From Rhizobium sp. BT04 (GTDB taxonomy: Bacteria; Pseudomonadota; Alphaproteobacteria; Rhizobiales; Rhizobiaceae), in NCBI RefSeq assembly GCF_030053135.1, contig NZ_CP125649.1:124001-188000 (forward strand): a DNA stretch of 64,000 bases. Direction: 5' to 3'. Under the pieces are notes generated by a model, which worked only from the letters and a program-made list of their open reading frames with translations, made no database searches and was not told where the DNA came from. The translations under genes were made by a program, and so were the position numbers. Within the stretch, counting starts at the first letter, position 1, and each line of letters starts with the position of its first letter. Shown here piece by piece: positions 55,074-64,000 of the stretch.

Positions 55074-55309
55074 GCGTGCCCCACCTTCCGACTGATTCTC
55101 TTTCTGGAACACTATCAAAAAATCCGAGCGAGTAGTAACGACGACGAGCAGAAAAAGTTGTTCTTGCCGGTCTTCAGCCCCCGCCGCCGCCCCTACGGCC
55201 TCGGTCAATCAAGAGCGCCTTTAGCAAAATTGGTCGTTTTTGTTGGCGACATCGCCGCTTTCAGCGTCGCTGGTCTCAGCCGGTCTTAGTACCGGCTTGG
55301 CGGTTGCCG

Positions 55310-55641
55310 AACCTGTCGAACTCGGACTTTGAATCGATGCCCTGTTCGACATCGAGCGGGATATCAACGGGCTTGCCGCCGCCGATTAACGCTTGGAGCG
55401 CCGCCGCAGTCACGTTTACCGCTCATCGACGATCTGCAGGCCCGGCTTCAAACCGAGCGGTGCAGATCGTGCCGCCTGCATGGCCACACTGATCATGACG
55501 GCAAAGCTCAACAACATCGAGCCGCAAGCATGGCTTGCCGACGTTCTTGCCGCGTCGCTGACACGCTTATTGCCAGGCTGGAGCAACTGCTTCCGTGGAA
55601 TTGGACACCGCCGACCATCGACGCTCAAGCGGCCTGACCTG
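55310..55641 (+). pseudogene. IS66 transposase (TnpC) 3' remnant
   Basis: Broken frames read LFDIERDINGLAAAD, LIDDLQARLQTE, and then MATLIMTAKLNNIEPQAWLA, and finally RLEQLLPWNWTPPTIDAQAA with a stop. These are ordered pieces of an IS66 TnpC C-terminus, with frameshifts and an internal deletion. 55074-55309 and 55642-55792 hold nothing else I can support. Confidence 0.7.
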
Positions 55642-55792
55642 CGGCCTCCACCGTATGAACCGTCGAGAGATACGGCCGTGAAAGTGAATGTTGCGGCTGC
55701 TAAGTAAGCATCGCAGTACAGCTCCATCTAGCGACGTGACGTGAAGGACGGGATAGCGCGACTCTGAGGACTGATTTGTCGGCAAACAAGGA

Positions 55793-57337
55793 TCATTTTT
55801 TGCCGAAGCCGCCTACCTCCGGTGCCTGGTACTTGGCGCGGTAAACGTCTAAGTAATCCTCATCCTGACAAATGCAGCGACCCAGCCGATCCTTCTTGCG
55901 CCGCTCTGTGACTATGTCACTAGGGATATTGCGTAGCAAATTAAGTTTGGCAGTGGTCCAATCTGGCGCATTGCCTGCCGCCTGCTTGATGATTTCTCCG
56001 GCCAGCATGATGCCGGCCATCGCCGACTGGAAAGCCATCGGAACCTCGACACGCACCGGCTTGCTCCCAGCTGTGAGCTCAAACACAACGCCGCCGCAGA
56101 TGGCGCCTCGGTAAAGGTTCCTCAAGGGCTGGTCTACGAATTGAAGGAGTGGCTCAACGGGGACTGTCAGCCGGCTTGCGATATCTCGCATCAATTCCTC
56201 GCTAACGGGGGTACCATCGTGAAGCATAGGTCGCACTATATCTATTTTCCGGTCCTCGAGGCCGAGGGCCTCGGCAATGACTTGGTCCTCGTCGGGAACC
56301 GTTCCGTTCGGTATATACAAGCATGCAAGGCATGCCATCTCCCCCTCAAATCCGTGGTGCGACACTCCGAGGTCACCGCGCTGAGTCCAAGAATTGATAG
56401 TCCAGCGAGGTAGCGTACCTTGTACGGCAATTCGATCCGCCGCCGTATCTAGTGCGACTGCCACATGCTGCATGGAGCGGATGATTGGCAGCGTTTGCCA
56501 TCTGGCGCTATGGCCGTCGATTGTAAGGTTGCGTTGAGCTTTCAGGTATCGCCAAGCAAGCTTCACCTTGCTCTGGCCAATATCCCGCTCGAGCGCCAGC
56601 ACGTAACGCTGAAGATTCCCTTGGTCTACCTGCTCGCCATCAACCACCTGCAAGTGCCCTTGCAAGTGCGGAACGCGGGAGAGCGCCCACACTGCGCCGT
56701 TACCGATCGCGCCTAGCCCGAGAAGGAATAAATCATCGAGCGCGGTGTCGGAAAGTGGCGGGTTAGCGCGCGAGCCAGGAGCGTAGTCAAACAAGGAAAA
56801 CGTGACCGCCTTGTCCACTGTCGCACCGGGGATCTGATCTCTGAATATATGTCGAAATAAGTTCGACGCAGCAATGCACGCGGCGGCACCTGCGCCGAAA
56901 GCATTGTTACTGCCGGCGGTTCCGACCGGCTCCTCTGGGGAGAATTTTGCAATCCACCCGTCAGAGCCGAGGAAGAACTTTGGGCAGGAGATTTCGGGGT
57001 TGGTAGAGCCAACAACCAGACAATGCGAAAGCGCCGATGATCCACGGCGAGCGATTGTGATGTCTTCGTTGATTGAGCGAGCCAGTGAGGCGAGATTCTT
57101 GGCTAGCTTTTTTGCCTCCTCTCCCGAAGGCAACAGGCAAATGGTCGGATAGAGGCGCGCCACCAACCTGACCAGGAGATCGAGTGACGCTCTGCCCTCG
57201 GTCGCGCATGCCTGCTCATCAAACGCAATTCCGATCACTAGGTCGTTGAGCAGGTCCTCAAAATCCTTGGGGTCGAAGCCCTGGAGAATTTGTGACGCCG
57301 CCGTGGCCGCGCGAACGAAGTATTTCGCCAATGCCAT
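55793..57337 (-). CDS. E1-like ThiF-family activating enzyme of a ubiquitin-like system
   Basis: 514 residues. Rossmann nucleotide site GLGAIGN at 207-213 followed by VVDGEQVDQGNLQRY; the candidate catalytic Cys lies in MACLACLYIP (336 or 339). The N-terminal 190 residues form an extra domain, as in E1s of bacterial ubiquitin-like operons. A CIC near the end may bind zinc. It is the last gene of Ubl-E2-JAB-E1, starting 3 bases after the JAB stop. Confidence 0.8.
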   Translation of the reverse strand: MALAKYFVRAATAASQILQGFDPKDFEDLLNDLVIGIAFDEQACATEGRASLDLLVRLVARLYPTICLLPSGEEAKKLAKNLASLARSINEDITIARRGSSALSHCLVVGSTNPEISCPKFFLGSDGWIAKFSPEEPVGTAGSNNAFGAGAAACIAASNLFRHIFRDQIPGATVDKAVTFSLFDYAPGSRANPPLSDTALDDLFLLGLGAIGNGAVWALSRVPHLQGHLQVVDGEQVDQGNLQRYVLALERDIGQSKVKLAWRYLKAQRNLTIDGHSARWQTLPIIRSMQHVAVALDTAADRIAVQGTLPRWTINSWTQRGDLGVSHHGFEGEMACLACLYIPNGTVPDEDQVIAEALGLEDRKIDIVRPMLHDGTPVSEELMRDIASRLTVPVEPLLQFVDQPLRNLYRGAICGGVVFELTAGSKPVRVEVPMAFQSAMAGIMLAGEIIKQAAGNAPDWTTAKLNLLRNIPSDIVTERRKKDRLGRCICQDEDYLDVYRAKYQAPEVGGFGKK

Positions 57338-57340
57338 GTT

Positions 57341-57979
57341 TCAATCCACGATTTCTATGAGACGGTTCACCGTTTCCTGCGACACCGCCATCCACTTTCC
57401 CGCTTTGTTGAGCCGGTAAACAGCGGTCTGCGAGAGATCAGTGGGACCTGTCGCAAAGTCCGGCACGACAAGCGAGAGCGAGCCGACCGCCGTTGCCAAC
57501 GCGTATTCGTCGTCTGTATCGGAGTGGTACGCGTCACTAGGGTGACTGTGAATCTGCGCGAGGATGCGAAGCCCGTTATCGAAGAGCCACATGTTTATGC
57601 GATGCAACTCGGTTCCGTCGACGTGAACGCCGACTCCCGCCGCGGATCGAATAAGGCGTTGCTGAGGGATGAGCGCTCGCTCGACGGTTGCGATTTCGGC
57701 TGCCACGGTCCCCACCCAGAGCCCCAGTCCCTCGTATCCAGAGCGGCCTACCTCTGCCAGATGCTCATGCACATCGTTGACGGCCGCGCGCGGGACTACG
57801 AAGCGTTCGACAGCGGCGAGACCAATTACCTGGGTAGAGCCGCTGCGTCCATCTGGAAGCCTGAGAAGTTCATTTGAATTTGGTACTCTAGCATCCGTAT
57901 TGGATTGATCCCGCTGGCCCAAATTTGTTCGAGAATAAAGTGCAACGAGCCTTCGCCAGAGCGACGATGCAATAGCCAT
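57341..57979 (-). CDS. JAB/MPN metalloprotease (deubiquitinase-like)
   Basis: JAMM motif HSHPSDAYHSDTDD near 140-153 (HxH...S..D) with the upstream Glu in GYEGLGLWVG. Likely removes or matures the ubiquitin-like protein. From ATG 57979 the gene overlaps the E2 gene by 154 bases in another frame; after the E2 stop there is no ATG before the domain, only GTG or non-standard codons, so the start is uncertain. The domain itself begins near RFVVPRAAV. Confidence 0.78.
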   Translation of the reverse strand: MAIASSLWRRLVALYSRTNLGQRDQSNTDARVPNSNELLRLPDGRSGSTQVIGLAAVERFVVPRAAVNDVHEHLAEVGRSGYEGLGLWVGTVAAEIATVERALIPQQRLIRSAAGVGVHVDGTELHRINMWLFDNGLRILAQIHSHPSDAYHSDTDDEYALATAVGSLSLVVPDFATGPTDLSQTAVYRLNKAGKWMAVSQETVNRLIEIVD

Positions 57980-58443
57980 AAGTCACCTGTATGAGCCGGA
58001 TGATCGTGATATTCTCGAACCCCGGGAAGGCAAAGGAACGGGGTCTCGTCGGGGCTATGGGCCTGAAGCAGCTCTTGAACAGATAGCCGCTGTTGTTGCG
58101 CCAGAGTGGTTACGGTTTCTGGCGACGCTTCTTTCAAACCGTTGAGACGCAGCATCTTAAAACCCAGGCTTTTCGCCGGCAATGCAGTCCCAGTTGAGGG
58201 ATCAACGAACGTCACCGACGGTGGCTCAAGGTCGTAGTTCGTGAAATCCAGGCGTACCGCGCACACAAGCGACCGGGGTGTGACCTTCAATGCGACAAAC
58301 AAAACCAAGACAGTAGGAAACGTGGCGTCCAAAAGGAACCAACCTCGCCGGCGATACGAGTCTTCAAGCTCCCGATACTGTGCGACTTCGCGTTCGAACT
58401 TTCGTCGAGAAACCGCCTCGTCGACGAACTGACTTTCGGTCAA
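57826..58443 (-). CDS. E2-like conjugating protein
   Basis: 205 residues. Cys138 in PFLCLPGVREYHDHPAHTGD with His146, His148 and His151 nearby is the candidate thioester centre; the beta-rich middle (VTFVDPSTGTALPAKSLGF) fits an E2-like fold. Start is TTG 58443, overlapping the Ubl stop as TTGA. Assignment rests mainly on operon context and this motif. Confidence 0.68.
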   Translation of the reverse strand: MTESQFVDEAVSRRKFEREVAQYRELEDSYRRRGWFLLDATFPTVLVLFVALKVTPRSLVCAVRLDFTNYDLEPPSVTFVDPSTGTALPAKSLGFKMLRLNGLKEASPETVTTLAQQQRLSVQELLQAHSPDETPFLCLPGVREYHDHPAHTGDLWLLHRRSGEGSLHFILEQIWASGINPIRMLEYQIQMNFSGFQMDAAALPR

Positions 58444-58745
58444 CCTGCGGCTCCAGCCTTAAGGCTCAGGAATAGCTTCTGTCCGGCTGTAATTCCAAGA
58501 TCCTCAATCTTCTTGCTCGCGTCGAACACTGTCCCGTTCTCATCCTTGAGTTCCCAATTCTCAGGAGGCTGCCCTACGTTGCCTGATTCCTCCAGCGCCT
58601 TGGCGATTGCTGTATGAAGAGGTGCATTAACATTGGCTTCAACAGAAACCGGTTCGCCATTCACAACAATCGTCAAGGTTATCTTGTTCTTCGATCCGGT
58701 TTTTTTGCCCGCAGCCTCAGGAGCAGTATTCGGAGACTTTGCCAT
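58440..58745 (-). CDS. Ubiquitin-like protein (DUF2604-type)
   Basis: 101 residues. Short disordered N-terminus, then a beta-grasp-like domain about 20-96 (ITLTIVVNGEPVSVEANVNA, then KIEDLGITAGQKLFLSL) ending ...KAGAAG. Matches DUF2604, a known bacterial ubiquitin-like family. The C-terminal Gly could be conjugated directly or after trimming by JAB. First gene of the operon; GGAG precedes ATG 58745. 58746-59119 upstream holds the promoter region and no gene I can support. Confidence 0.78.
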   Translation of the reverse strand: MAKSPNTAPEAAGKKTGSKNKITLTIVVNGEPVSVEANVNAPLHTAIAKALEESGNVGQPPENWELKDENGTVFDASKKIEDLGITAGQKLFLSLKAGAAG

Positions 58746-59119
58746 GCTTACTCCATCAATTGAGCGATTCGTATCTAAAGTTTAACTGAATAAAATTACG
58801 AGTAAACCTGTAGTAGTCTGACAGGCCCTTCGCTTCGGCTTAATTTCGGGCTGCTAAGGTGTCGCGTGCGATTATCTTGAGTTCCTGGCTTCCAAACGGC
58901 GTCTGCTATGCGCCATTCGAGATCTTTGCCGCTGATCGACCGTCTGCGTACAACGTGAGCAGCAGCCCGCACCCGCTTCCGAATCGGTCGCGCTAGTTCA
59001 GACCGAGCCGATGTCTGCTACGAGGGGATGCGAGACGGAAGGCTTAGTAACAACAGGGTCGTTGGTTCTGATCCCTTCAAGGCGCTCACGTTCGGTACAA
59101 TGAGCCGGTCGCTGCTTGT

Positions 59120-60844
59120 TCACCGACCAAAGAGACTGGCGACTAGGCGCGAGCTTGCAGAGGGAAGGCGACCCTCATCCAGTCCATTTGTTCGATAGTA
59201 GGCGAGAAGTCGCTCGCGCCCGAGTGTTCCTCGTTCCAAGGGAAGGAAACGAAGCGCATTACGACGGAAGATCTTGTCGCAAATATCGTCCGAAAGACCG
59301 CAGTCGGTGCGCAGGAAGGCGTTCACGCTTTCGATATAGTGATTATAGCCTGCCTCCTTCCCAAGCATTATCCAATCGCTCCCGTAAACGATGTGATCGC
59401 AACCGCTGTCGAATTTTTCCAGCCATTTGTTGAAGGACCTCGCAAGGAAGTCTCGTTCTTTCGAGCCAGCCGAAAGCACCTCCGAAAAATAGCTGATGTC
59501 GGCGACCACGTTCCCGCCGGGATTTTCCTTGATGAATTCACCCAGCCGCCATTCCCAACTGCCATCCGGCAAAGGCATTCCTTCCCGTCCAGCCGACGGT
59601 GCGCGGAAACGACCGAAATGCGCGATACAAACCCGTAACTTGGGGAACTCCTTGAACACGGGGATCCGGTAGGCCGGATCGCCCCGCTTTGCATAATCTG
59701 GACCGGAACCGTTCGACGAATAGCCATGAGCCAATATTGGGGCATCAACATCGACACAGAGCTTGTAGAGGTCTCGAAGCGCAGCATCGAGTTCCTCGTT
59801 GGGCTCAAATCCCAGGCTCTTCACTGTTCGCTCCGGATATGGCGGCTGGTTGCCCTCGGGACGAAAGCCCATCGGCGGGTAGAGCTTGATGCCGATGAAA
59901 CCATGTTTCATCAAAGCCGAATGGGCAGTCGCAAGCGAGCTTACGCTGCTTTTCCCTTTCCGGAATGCCACTTCCCGGAGTGGATCAAATCCCATGTAGC
60001 CGTGGACGACGGGACCGGATTTAGCTTTCGCCATGCGCTGCGAAATCCGGTCCATCACTACCATCTGCCGGGGTAAGGGCGAAGAGTCTACATCTTCATA
60101 GAGCCACTCATCATAATCGACGAGCGCCGGCGTTAACAGGAGCGGATTGAAGCCCTGTGCCTTGCTGTCAGCAACCAGGCGATCGACAAGGACGTGCCGG
60201 TAAAGGCGAAACAGGCTGAACCAATTGAGATAGCGCCCCACAGGATCTTGCCTCAGGAAAGCGCGCTGGCTGGCTCCGCGGGCTTCTCCAATCGTGAGCG
60301 GTTCGTTCGCGCGCAAAGTCTTGATCGGGTCACCGAGCATATAATTTAGGAACTTTTCCTCGGAGATAGATGATCGTGTCGACAGATCGCCCGGGTCTGC
60401 CATCGTAACGATCCGCCGCCTCTTCCGATCGAGTTCCAGGAGATGCTGGCTTGTGTCTTCGACCGCCGCTGCGCGCGCTTTGTCGACCGTCAGCGAGGCC
60501 GCTTTTCCGTTCCGTCCGGTCTCGAGAAACGCGATCTCCTCATCCGCCGTCGGTGCGCTACCGGTGCCGAGTAGCTTCAGAAGAAGTGCGATGAATTCGT
60601 CGGTCACGTCGGGATCACGAACTGCGAGAATGCGGGCGGCCGACTGCTTGGGAAAATCTTCGAAGACGACTTGCCGCAGGAAGCGGGTGGTCGGCAGATC
60701 CGACGCATTGAAGACGTGGCAGTGAGCGTCGACCAACGGGACGCCTTCGCCCGGTACCGACGGGCTCGGTCGTCCGCAACCCGCAGTCAATGCGACAGCA
60801 GACAAAGATGCCTGCGTTAGAAAAGTTCGACGTAACATAACCAT
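59120..60844 (-). CDS. Exported amidohydrolase-2 family lipoprotein
   Basis: 574 residues. N-terminal LRRTFLTQASLSAVALTAGC combines a twin-arginine motif with a lipobox Cys. The metal-dependent hydrolase (TIM-barrel) starts at LVDAHCHVFNASDLP, with GFIGIKLYPPMGFR, VCIAHFGRFR and HIVYGSDWIMLGK as later ligands. Likely hydrolyses a small molecule in the periplasm; substrate unknown. ATG 60844 has GTTGGGG upstream; the longer frame to 60916 is unlikely. Confidence 0.75.
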   Translation of the reverse strand: MVMLRRTFLTQASLSAVALTAGCGRPSPSVPGEGVPLVDAHCHVFNASDLPTTRFLRQVVFEDFPKQSAARILAVRDPDVTDEFIALLLKLLGTGSAPTADEEIAFLETGRNGKAASLTVDKARAAAVEDTSQHLLELDRKRRRIVTMADPGDLSTRSSISEEKFLNYMLGDPIKTLRANEPLTIGEARGASQRAFLRQDPVGRYLNWFSLFRLYRHVLVDRLVADSKAQGFNPLLLTPALVDYDEWLYEDVDSSPLPRQMVVMDRISQRMAKAKSGPVVHGYMGFDPLREVAFRKGKSSVSSLATAHSALMKHGFIGIKLYPPMGFRPEGNQPPYPERTVKSLGFEPNEELDAALRDLYKLCVDVDAPILAHGYSSNGSGPDYAKRGDPAYRIPVFKEFPKLRVCIAHFGRFRAPSAGREGMPLPDGSWEWRLGEFIKENPGGNVVADISYFSEVLSAGSKERDFLARSFNKWLEKFDSGCDHIVYGSDWIMLGKEAGYNHYIESVNAFLRTDCGLSDDICDKIFRRNALRFLPLERGTLGRERLLAYYRTNGLDEGRLPSASSRLVASLFGR

Positions 60845-60912
60845 CCCCCAACTCGGCCTCGATGCAATGCAGACATGAAATGCCCGCCAAGCGTTCTGAT
60901 CGTCACGAGGGT

Positions 60913-61604
60913 TCAAAAATTCAGCCGGGCGATCATCGGGCAGTGATCGGAAATAGCCAATACTTGGTCTTTCCCGTTCGGGGTGCCTGCTTTGTTGCCA
61001 CCAAGGTTTCCGATGCTCAGATGTTCGGCCGGGCCATCGCCTTTGATTCCGGGGCCGACGAGGATGTGATCAAGGCCTACCGGATTGCGGCACTCGAGAT
61101 AACTGTCTGATGCGAGCAACTGTGTTTCCGGCATGGTCAGGTCGCGGATTTCGGCCTAGGTGCAAAGTGCCTGCCCGGCATCGCTGATCTGGCAGTGCTC
61201 GTCGAGAACCTCGAGATTGGCAGCCGCCGGCTGACCATCGGCGAATTCTTCTATTAGAGACCGCGACAGCACGCCCGCCGGCCGGGCGATGAGGTTCCGC
61301 TGGCGCCGGTCCTGGCCGGCCGCTGGTCGCGCAGTTCGTGCCAGAGATTGCGGTTAAAATCGCCGAGGAGAACGATCCTGGCGCCATCGGCCGCCGAGCG
61401 CTCAATCCAGCTTTCGAGCGGGTCGATCTGTTGCTGCAGGATCATGCAGTGATTACCACTTTCCTCCAGATTTCCACCGTCGAATGGCGACACGCAGCTC
61501 GACTTGAGGTGGACATCCATGATGCGAAGCAGTTTTCCATCGATCTTGAGTGTGACCGCAAGACCAGGGCAGCCAAGCAGACGAATGCGCTTGCGGCGGG
61601 AAGA
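60913..61604 (-). pseudogene. Endonuclease/exonuclease/phosphatase remnant
   Basis: Upstream part reads DGKLLRIMDVHLKSSCVSPF and ARIVLLGDFNRNLWHELRDQ; a frameshift near 61265 is followed by SRSLIEEFADGQPAAANLEV, then an in-frame stop (near 61158), and finally RNPVGLDHILVGPG and ISDHCPMIARL. The order and motifs (HLKS, GDFN, DH) are those of an EEP nuclease. It begins directly after the dinB fragment and has no own start. Confidence 0.75.
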
Positions 61605-61780
61605 TCAGCGCCGCAACAGGCCGACGAAATCCTCAAGATCAGTGATCGCCGGCAAGGGGGCCGTAACCGTCGTGCTGCGGGTGATCTGGTTGAAGTCGGC
61701 AAATTTGACCTTCATGGTCACGGTCTTGGCGCCAACCTCAATGGCCTCGCAGTAACCCACACGCTTGCAAGCCATGCAGA
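61605..61780 (-). pseudogene. DNA polymerase IV (dinB) C-terminal fragment
   Basis: VGYCEAIEVGAKTVTMKVKF, then ADFNQITRSTTVTAPLPAIT, resemble the little-finger domain of DinB-type polymerases, ending EDFVGLLRR. About 55 codons, cut at the 5' side next to the sugar kinase stop. Confidence 0.65.
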
Positions 61781-63271
61781 CTATCTGTTCAGCTTGCGAA
61801 GCGAGAGATAAACGTTTGCTTGCCGGTGCGACAATTCCGCCCAGGCGTGGTTTTTCGTAAGGTCCGGATCAACCTGTTCGGCGAGGCGCGACATTGCATC
61901 TGCGGCCGCATGAAAGCCTGAATACCATCCGGCACCAACGGCAGCCGACATGCCCGCGCCGAGAGCGGATGCTTCATTCGAGAGGCTGCGGATGACGGGA
62001 AGGCCGGTCGAATCGGCGACCATTTGCCGCCACAACGCACTGCTGGCGCCGCCTCCGATGACAAAGACGCGGTCGGCTGCCACGTCCCTTCGCCGCATTT
62101 CATTGAGCGATCGAACAAACTCCAGCGTAATCGCCTCCATCGACGCGCGATAGAGATGCCCCATACCGGTTTCAGGCCCCATGCCGGTGAAGCTTGCGCG
62201 CGCATTTTCGTCCCAGTGGGGATCCATGCACCCTACGAGATAGGAGCAGACCGTGACGCCGCCCGACCCAACGCCAAGGCTGTTTGCCTCAGCCTCAAGG
62301 CGTTCGAAAATTCGGGCACCGTTACGACTGCCGGCGAAGGTATCCAGAAGCCAGTTCACAAAATAGGCGCCTCCGCGCTGGCAGCTTTCCAGAAGATAGC
62401 CCTCGCCGCTGGGCGAGGCCAGGGTGCGCCAGTAGCGGCTGAGTTCCGGTGTTTCCGACCACCCGCCGCCAACGACTGCCGTGCCGAGGTTCAGGTAGAC
62501 AGCGCCGGGGTTTATCGCATTGACGCCGAGACCTGCGCAGTTTCCGTCGCCTCCGCCGGCAAAGACGGGTGTCCCGGGACGAAGACCCGTTGCCGCCGCT
62601 GCTTCTGCTGTGACGCGGCCGATCGCGGAGCCCGGCCTGTTCAGTGGCGGCAGCTTTTCAAGCGGAATACCCAGATGATCGAGGATCTCGCGTGACCAGA
62701 CTTTCTTTTCGATATCGAGAATCCCGAAAGGATCGCCGCTGGTCCAGCTGGCCTGCGCTTCTCCCGTCAGCTTCTGCGTCAGGAAGTCATGAACACTGAG
62801 AATCTGCGCGGCATTGTCGAGAAGGTCCGGCTGGGTTTCGTGGAAAAACCGCAGACGGTAGACGCAGGGGATGACGTCGATCGGTTTGCCGGTGATCGCG
62901 TGGAGCCGCTCTGCACCGATCTCCGCGGCAAGCGTGCGCACCACGTCCTTTGCGCGGCGGTCGAGCCAGAGCGTCGCCGGGGCAAGTGGCTTTCGATCCT
63001 TGTCGAGCAGAACCATGGTTTCGCGCTGGTTTGATATCGCAATGCCATCCACGCGGGCAGGGTCGATCTCACGGATCAGCGATGAAAGCGCCATGCAGGC
63101 CGCTGTCCACCAGTCGTCGGCATCCTGTTCGGCATGCAGCGGATGTGGTGTTGAAATGACATGGGCGGCCCGACCTTCTGCCCGGGGTGTGCCATCGGCG
63201 GTCCAGGCAACCGCCTTGACCGATTGAGTCGATGAATCCATGCCAATGACGTATCGTTCGTCAGGCCGCAT
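61781..63271 (-). CDS. FGGY-family sugar kinase (xylulokinase-like)
   Basis: 496 residues. VIGMDSSTQSVKAVAW (phosphate-1), AISNQRETMVLLDKD, FAGGGDGNCAGLGV and RVFVIGGGASSALWRQ (adenosine) are FGGY motifs. Phosphorylates a pentulose or related sugar in the cytoplasm; the substrate cannot be read from sequence. It lies downstream of a SorC-type regulator (gap 210 bp), suggesting a small catabolic operon. Confidence 0.85.
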   Translation of the reverse strand: MRPDERYVIGMDSSTQSVKAVAWTADGTPRAEGRAAHVISTPHPLHAEQDADDWWTAACMALSSLIREIDPARVDGIAISNQRETMVLLDKDRKPLAPATLWLDRRAKDVVRTLAAEIGAERLHAITGKPIDVIPCVYRLRFFHETQPDLLDNAAQILSVHDFLTQKLTGEAQASWTSGDPFGILDIEKKVWSREILDHLGIPLEKLPPLNRPGSAIGRVTAEAAAATGLRPGTPVFAGGGDGNCAGLGVNAINPGAVYLNLGTAVVGGGWSETPELSRYWRTLASPSGEGYLLESCQRGGAYFVNWLLDTFAGSRNGARIFERLEAEANSLGVGSGGVTVCSYLVGCMDPHWDENARASFTGMGPETGMGHLYRASMEAITLEFVRSLNEMRRRDVAADRVFVIGGGASSALWRQMVADSTGLPVIRSLSNEASALGAGMSAAVGAGWYSGFHAAADAMSRLAEQVDPDLTKNHAWAELSHRQANVYLSLRKLNR

Positions 63272-63481
63272 GCACGCTCCTCCACAGACGGAGGTACTCT
63301 CCGCCGATCTCCCTTGCCGGTTCCCCGGCTCCTCCTGTCGGCTTTACCCAACACTCCTCACACCGCGCTGAACGCGGTGTCCTGCGAAAGCGTTTCGTCT
63401 CTAAGGTCTGCTCCTGACGCTTTAGTTCTTTGTTTTTACGCATGTCGCTTTGCAAAATTGGTGCAATTTTACGAAACATGC

Positions 63482-64000
63482 CTAAAGCTCCAGCAACGCC
63501 TCTCCCGTGGCGACGTCGGTTACAAAATGTGTCGCATAGCCCGCTTCAAGGGTAGCGACGATGGCGGGTAATTTGGACACTCCCCCGGCAACACAGATCC
63601 GGCTTGGGACCTGGCGCAGATCGCCAAGGGTGATGCCGACCATGCGGTCGTCATGATCCCCCTCGACGGCGGCGCCGTGGGCATCCAGAAAACGGCCGAT
63701 GATCACCGCGGCGGCGCCGCGGGCGACGTAGTCATCGATCTCTTCTTGACTGGCGATCCCGGAGACCCGAACCGTGCTGCGAGGTCCCAGATCACCGACG
63801 CCAAAAAGGATGCGATTGCAAGAATGCACCAGGTCCATCTGCTTTTTAAGCACGGGTTCGGCGAGCAGCGCGGCTTTCAGTTCGCGCGTCGACAAGACGG
63901 CCGGCGCCAAGAGGTTGACGCAGCGCGCCTGGATGCGATTTGAAAGCAGCGACGTACAAAGTTCCGGTGAAAACTCCGGCTCGCCGGTCGAGCTACCGGA
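63482..64000 (-). CDS. SorC-type sugar-binding regulator, C-terminal part
   Basis: Open to the window edge; 172 codons visible. GVGDLGPRSTVRVSGIASQE and AAAVIIGRFLDAHG with GITLGDLRQVPSRICVAGG and TDVATGEALLEL fit the SorC sugar-phosphate-binding domain. N-terminal HTH lies outside. Probably controls the kinase gene. Confidence 0.82.
   Translation of the reverse strand, partial: SGSSTGEPEFSPELCTSLLSNRIQARCVNLLAPAVLSTRELKAALLAEPVLKKQMDLVHSCNRILFGVGDLGPRSTVRVSGIASQEEIDDYVARGAAAVIIGRFLDAHGAAVEGDHDDRMVGITLGDLRQVPSRICVAGGVSKLPAIVATLEAGYATHFVTDVATGEALLEL

Noticed and set aside
53440..58745. CBASS system, because E1/E2/JAB proteins accompany some CBASS operons
   Set aside because: No CD-NTase (cyclase) gene is seen; the operon instead has its own ubiquitin-like protein.

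Overview
The window is about 61% G+C by eye. It carries a repABC replicon, a TraR/TraM/TraI quorum-sensing conjugation system and MOBQ-type tra plus trb gene sets. That combination points to a conjugative (Ti/Sym-type) plasmid of an alphaproteobacterium of the Rhizobiales (Rhizobium, Agrobacterium or Sinorhizobium).

Layout. 1-11.2 kb is a plasmid accessory array on the + strand: the end of a giant helicase, a ParB-like protein, a coupled set of unknown genes, ArdC antirestriction, DUF736 and several very small genes. Many of these are preceded by long leaders that share hairpin architecture. 11.2-12.2 kb holds a WGR protein and a membrane-anchored thermonuclease. 12.5-20.8 kb is the DNA-processing module: traG-traD-traC divergent from traA-traF-traB-traH, with oriT and a lux-box-like site between them. 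20.9-22.2 kb has a PIN/DUF433 toxin-antitoxin pair and an XRE repressor. 22.4-34.6 kb has traM, two LuxR-type regulators and the full traI-trbBCDEJKLFGHI operon. 34.6-38.7 kb is repABC with its antisense ctRNA; two lux-box-like sites lie between traI and repA.

Beyond the backbone the content is accessory. There is a putative nuclease-fold protein (38.8-40.1 kb), a tyrosine recombinase with a loxP-like inverted repeat upstream, and a His-Xaa-Ser peptide-maturation operon (hxsD-hxsB-hxsC-hxsA) followed by a secreted ClpP-like protein. A complete IS21-family element follows, with 8-bp target duplications. Next is a dense cluster that looks like a defence island: a DUF3800 protein, a TIR-like/caspase/RyR-domain gene trio (the caspase gene is frameshifted), and a ubiquitin-like conjugation operon (Ubl-E2-JAB-E1). 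The island is littered with gene remnants (IS66 transposase, dinB, endonuclease). The window ends in an amidohydrolase lipoprotein, a sugar kinase and a SorC-type regulator.

How it fits together. AHL made by TraI should activate TraR, with TraM as antiactivator, at the shared 15-bp sites that flank both tra and trb/rep promoters, linking cell density to conjugation and copy number. The most unusual material is the 52-59 kb cluster, in which two eukaryote-like signalling modules sit side by side, and the five-gene Hxs operon.
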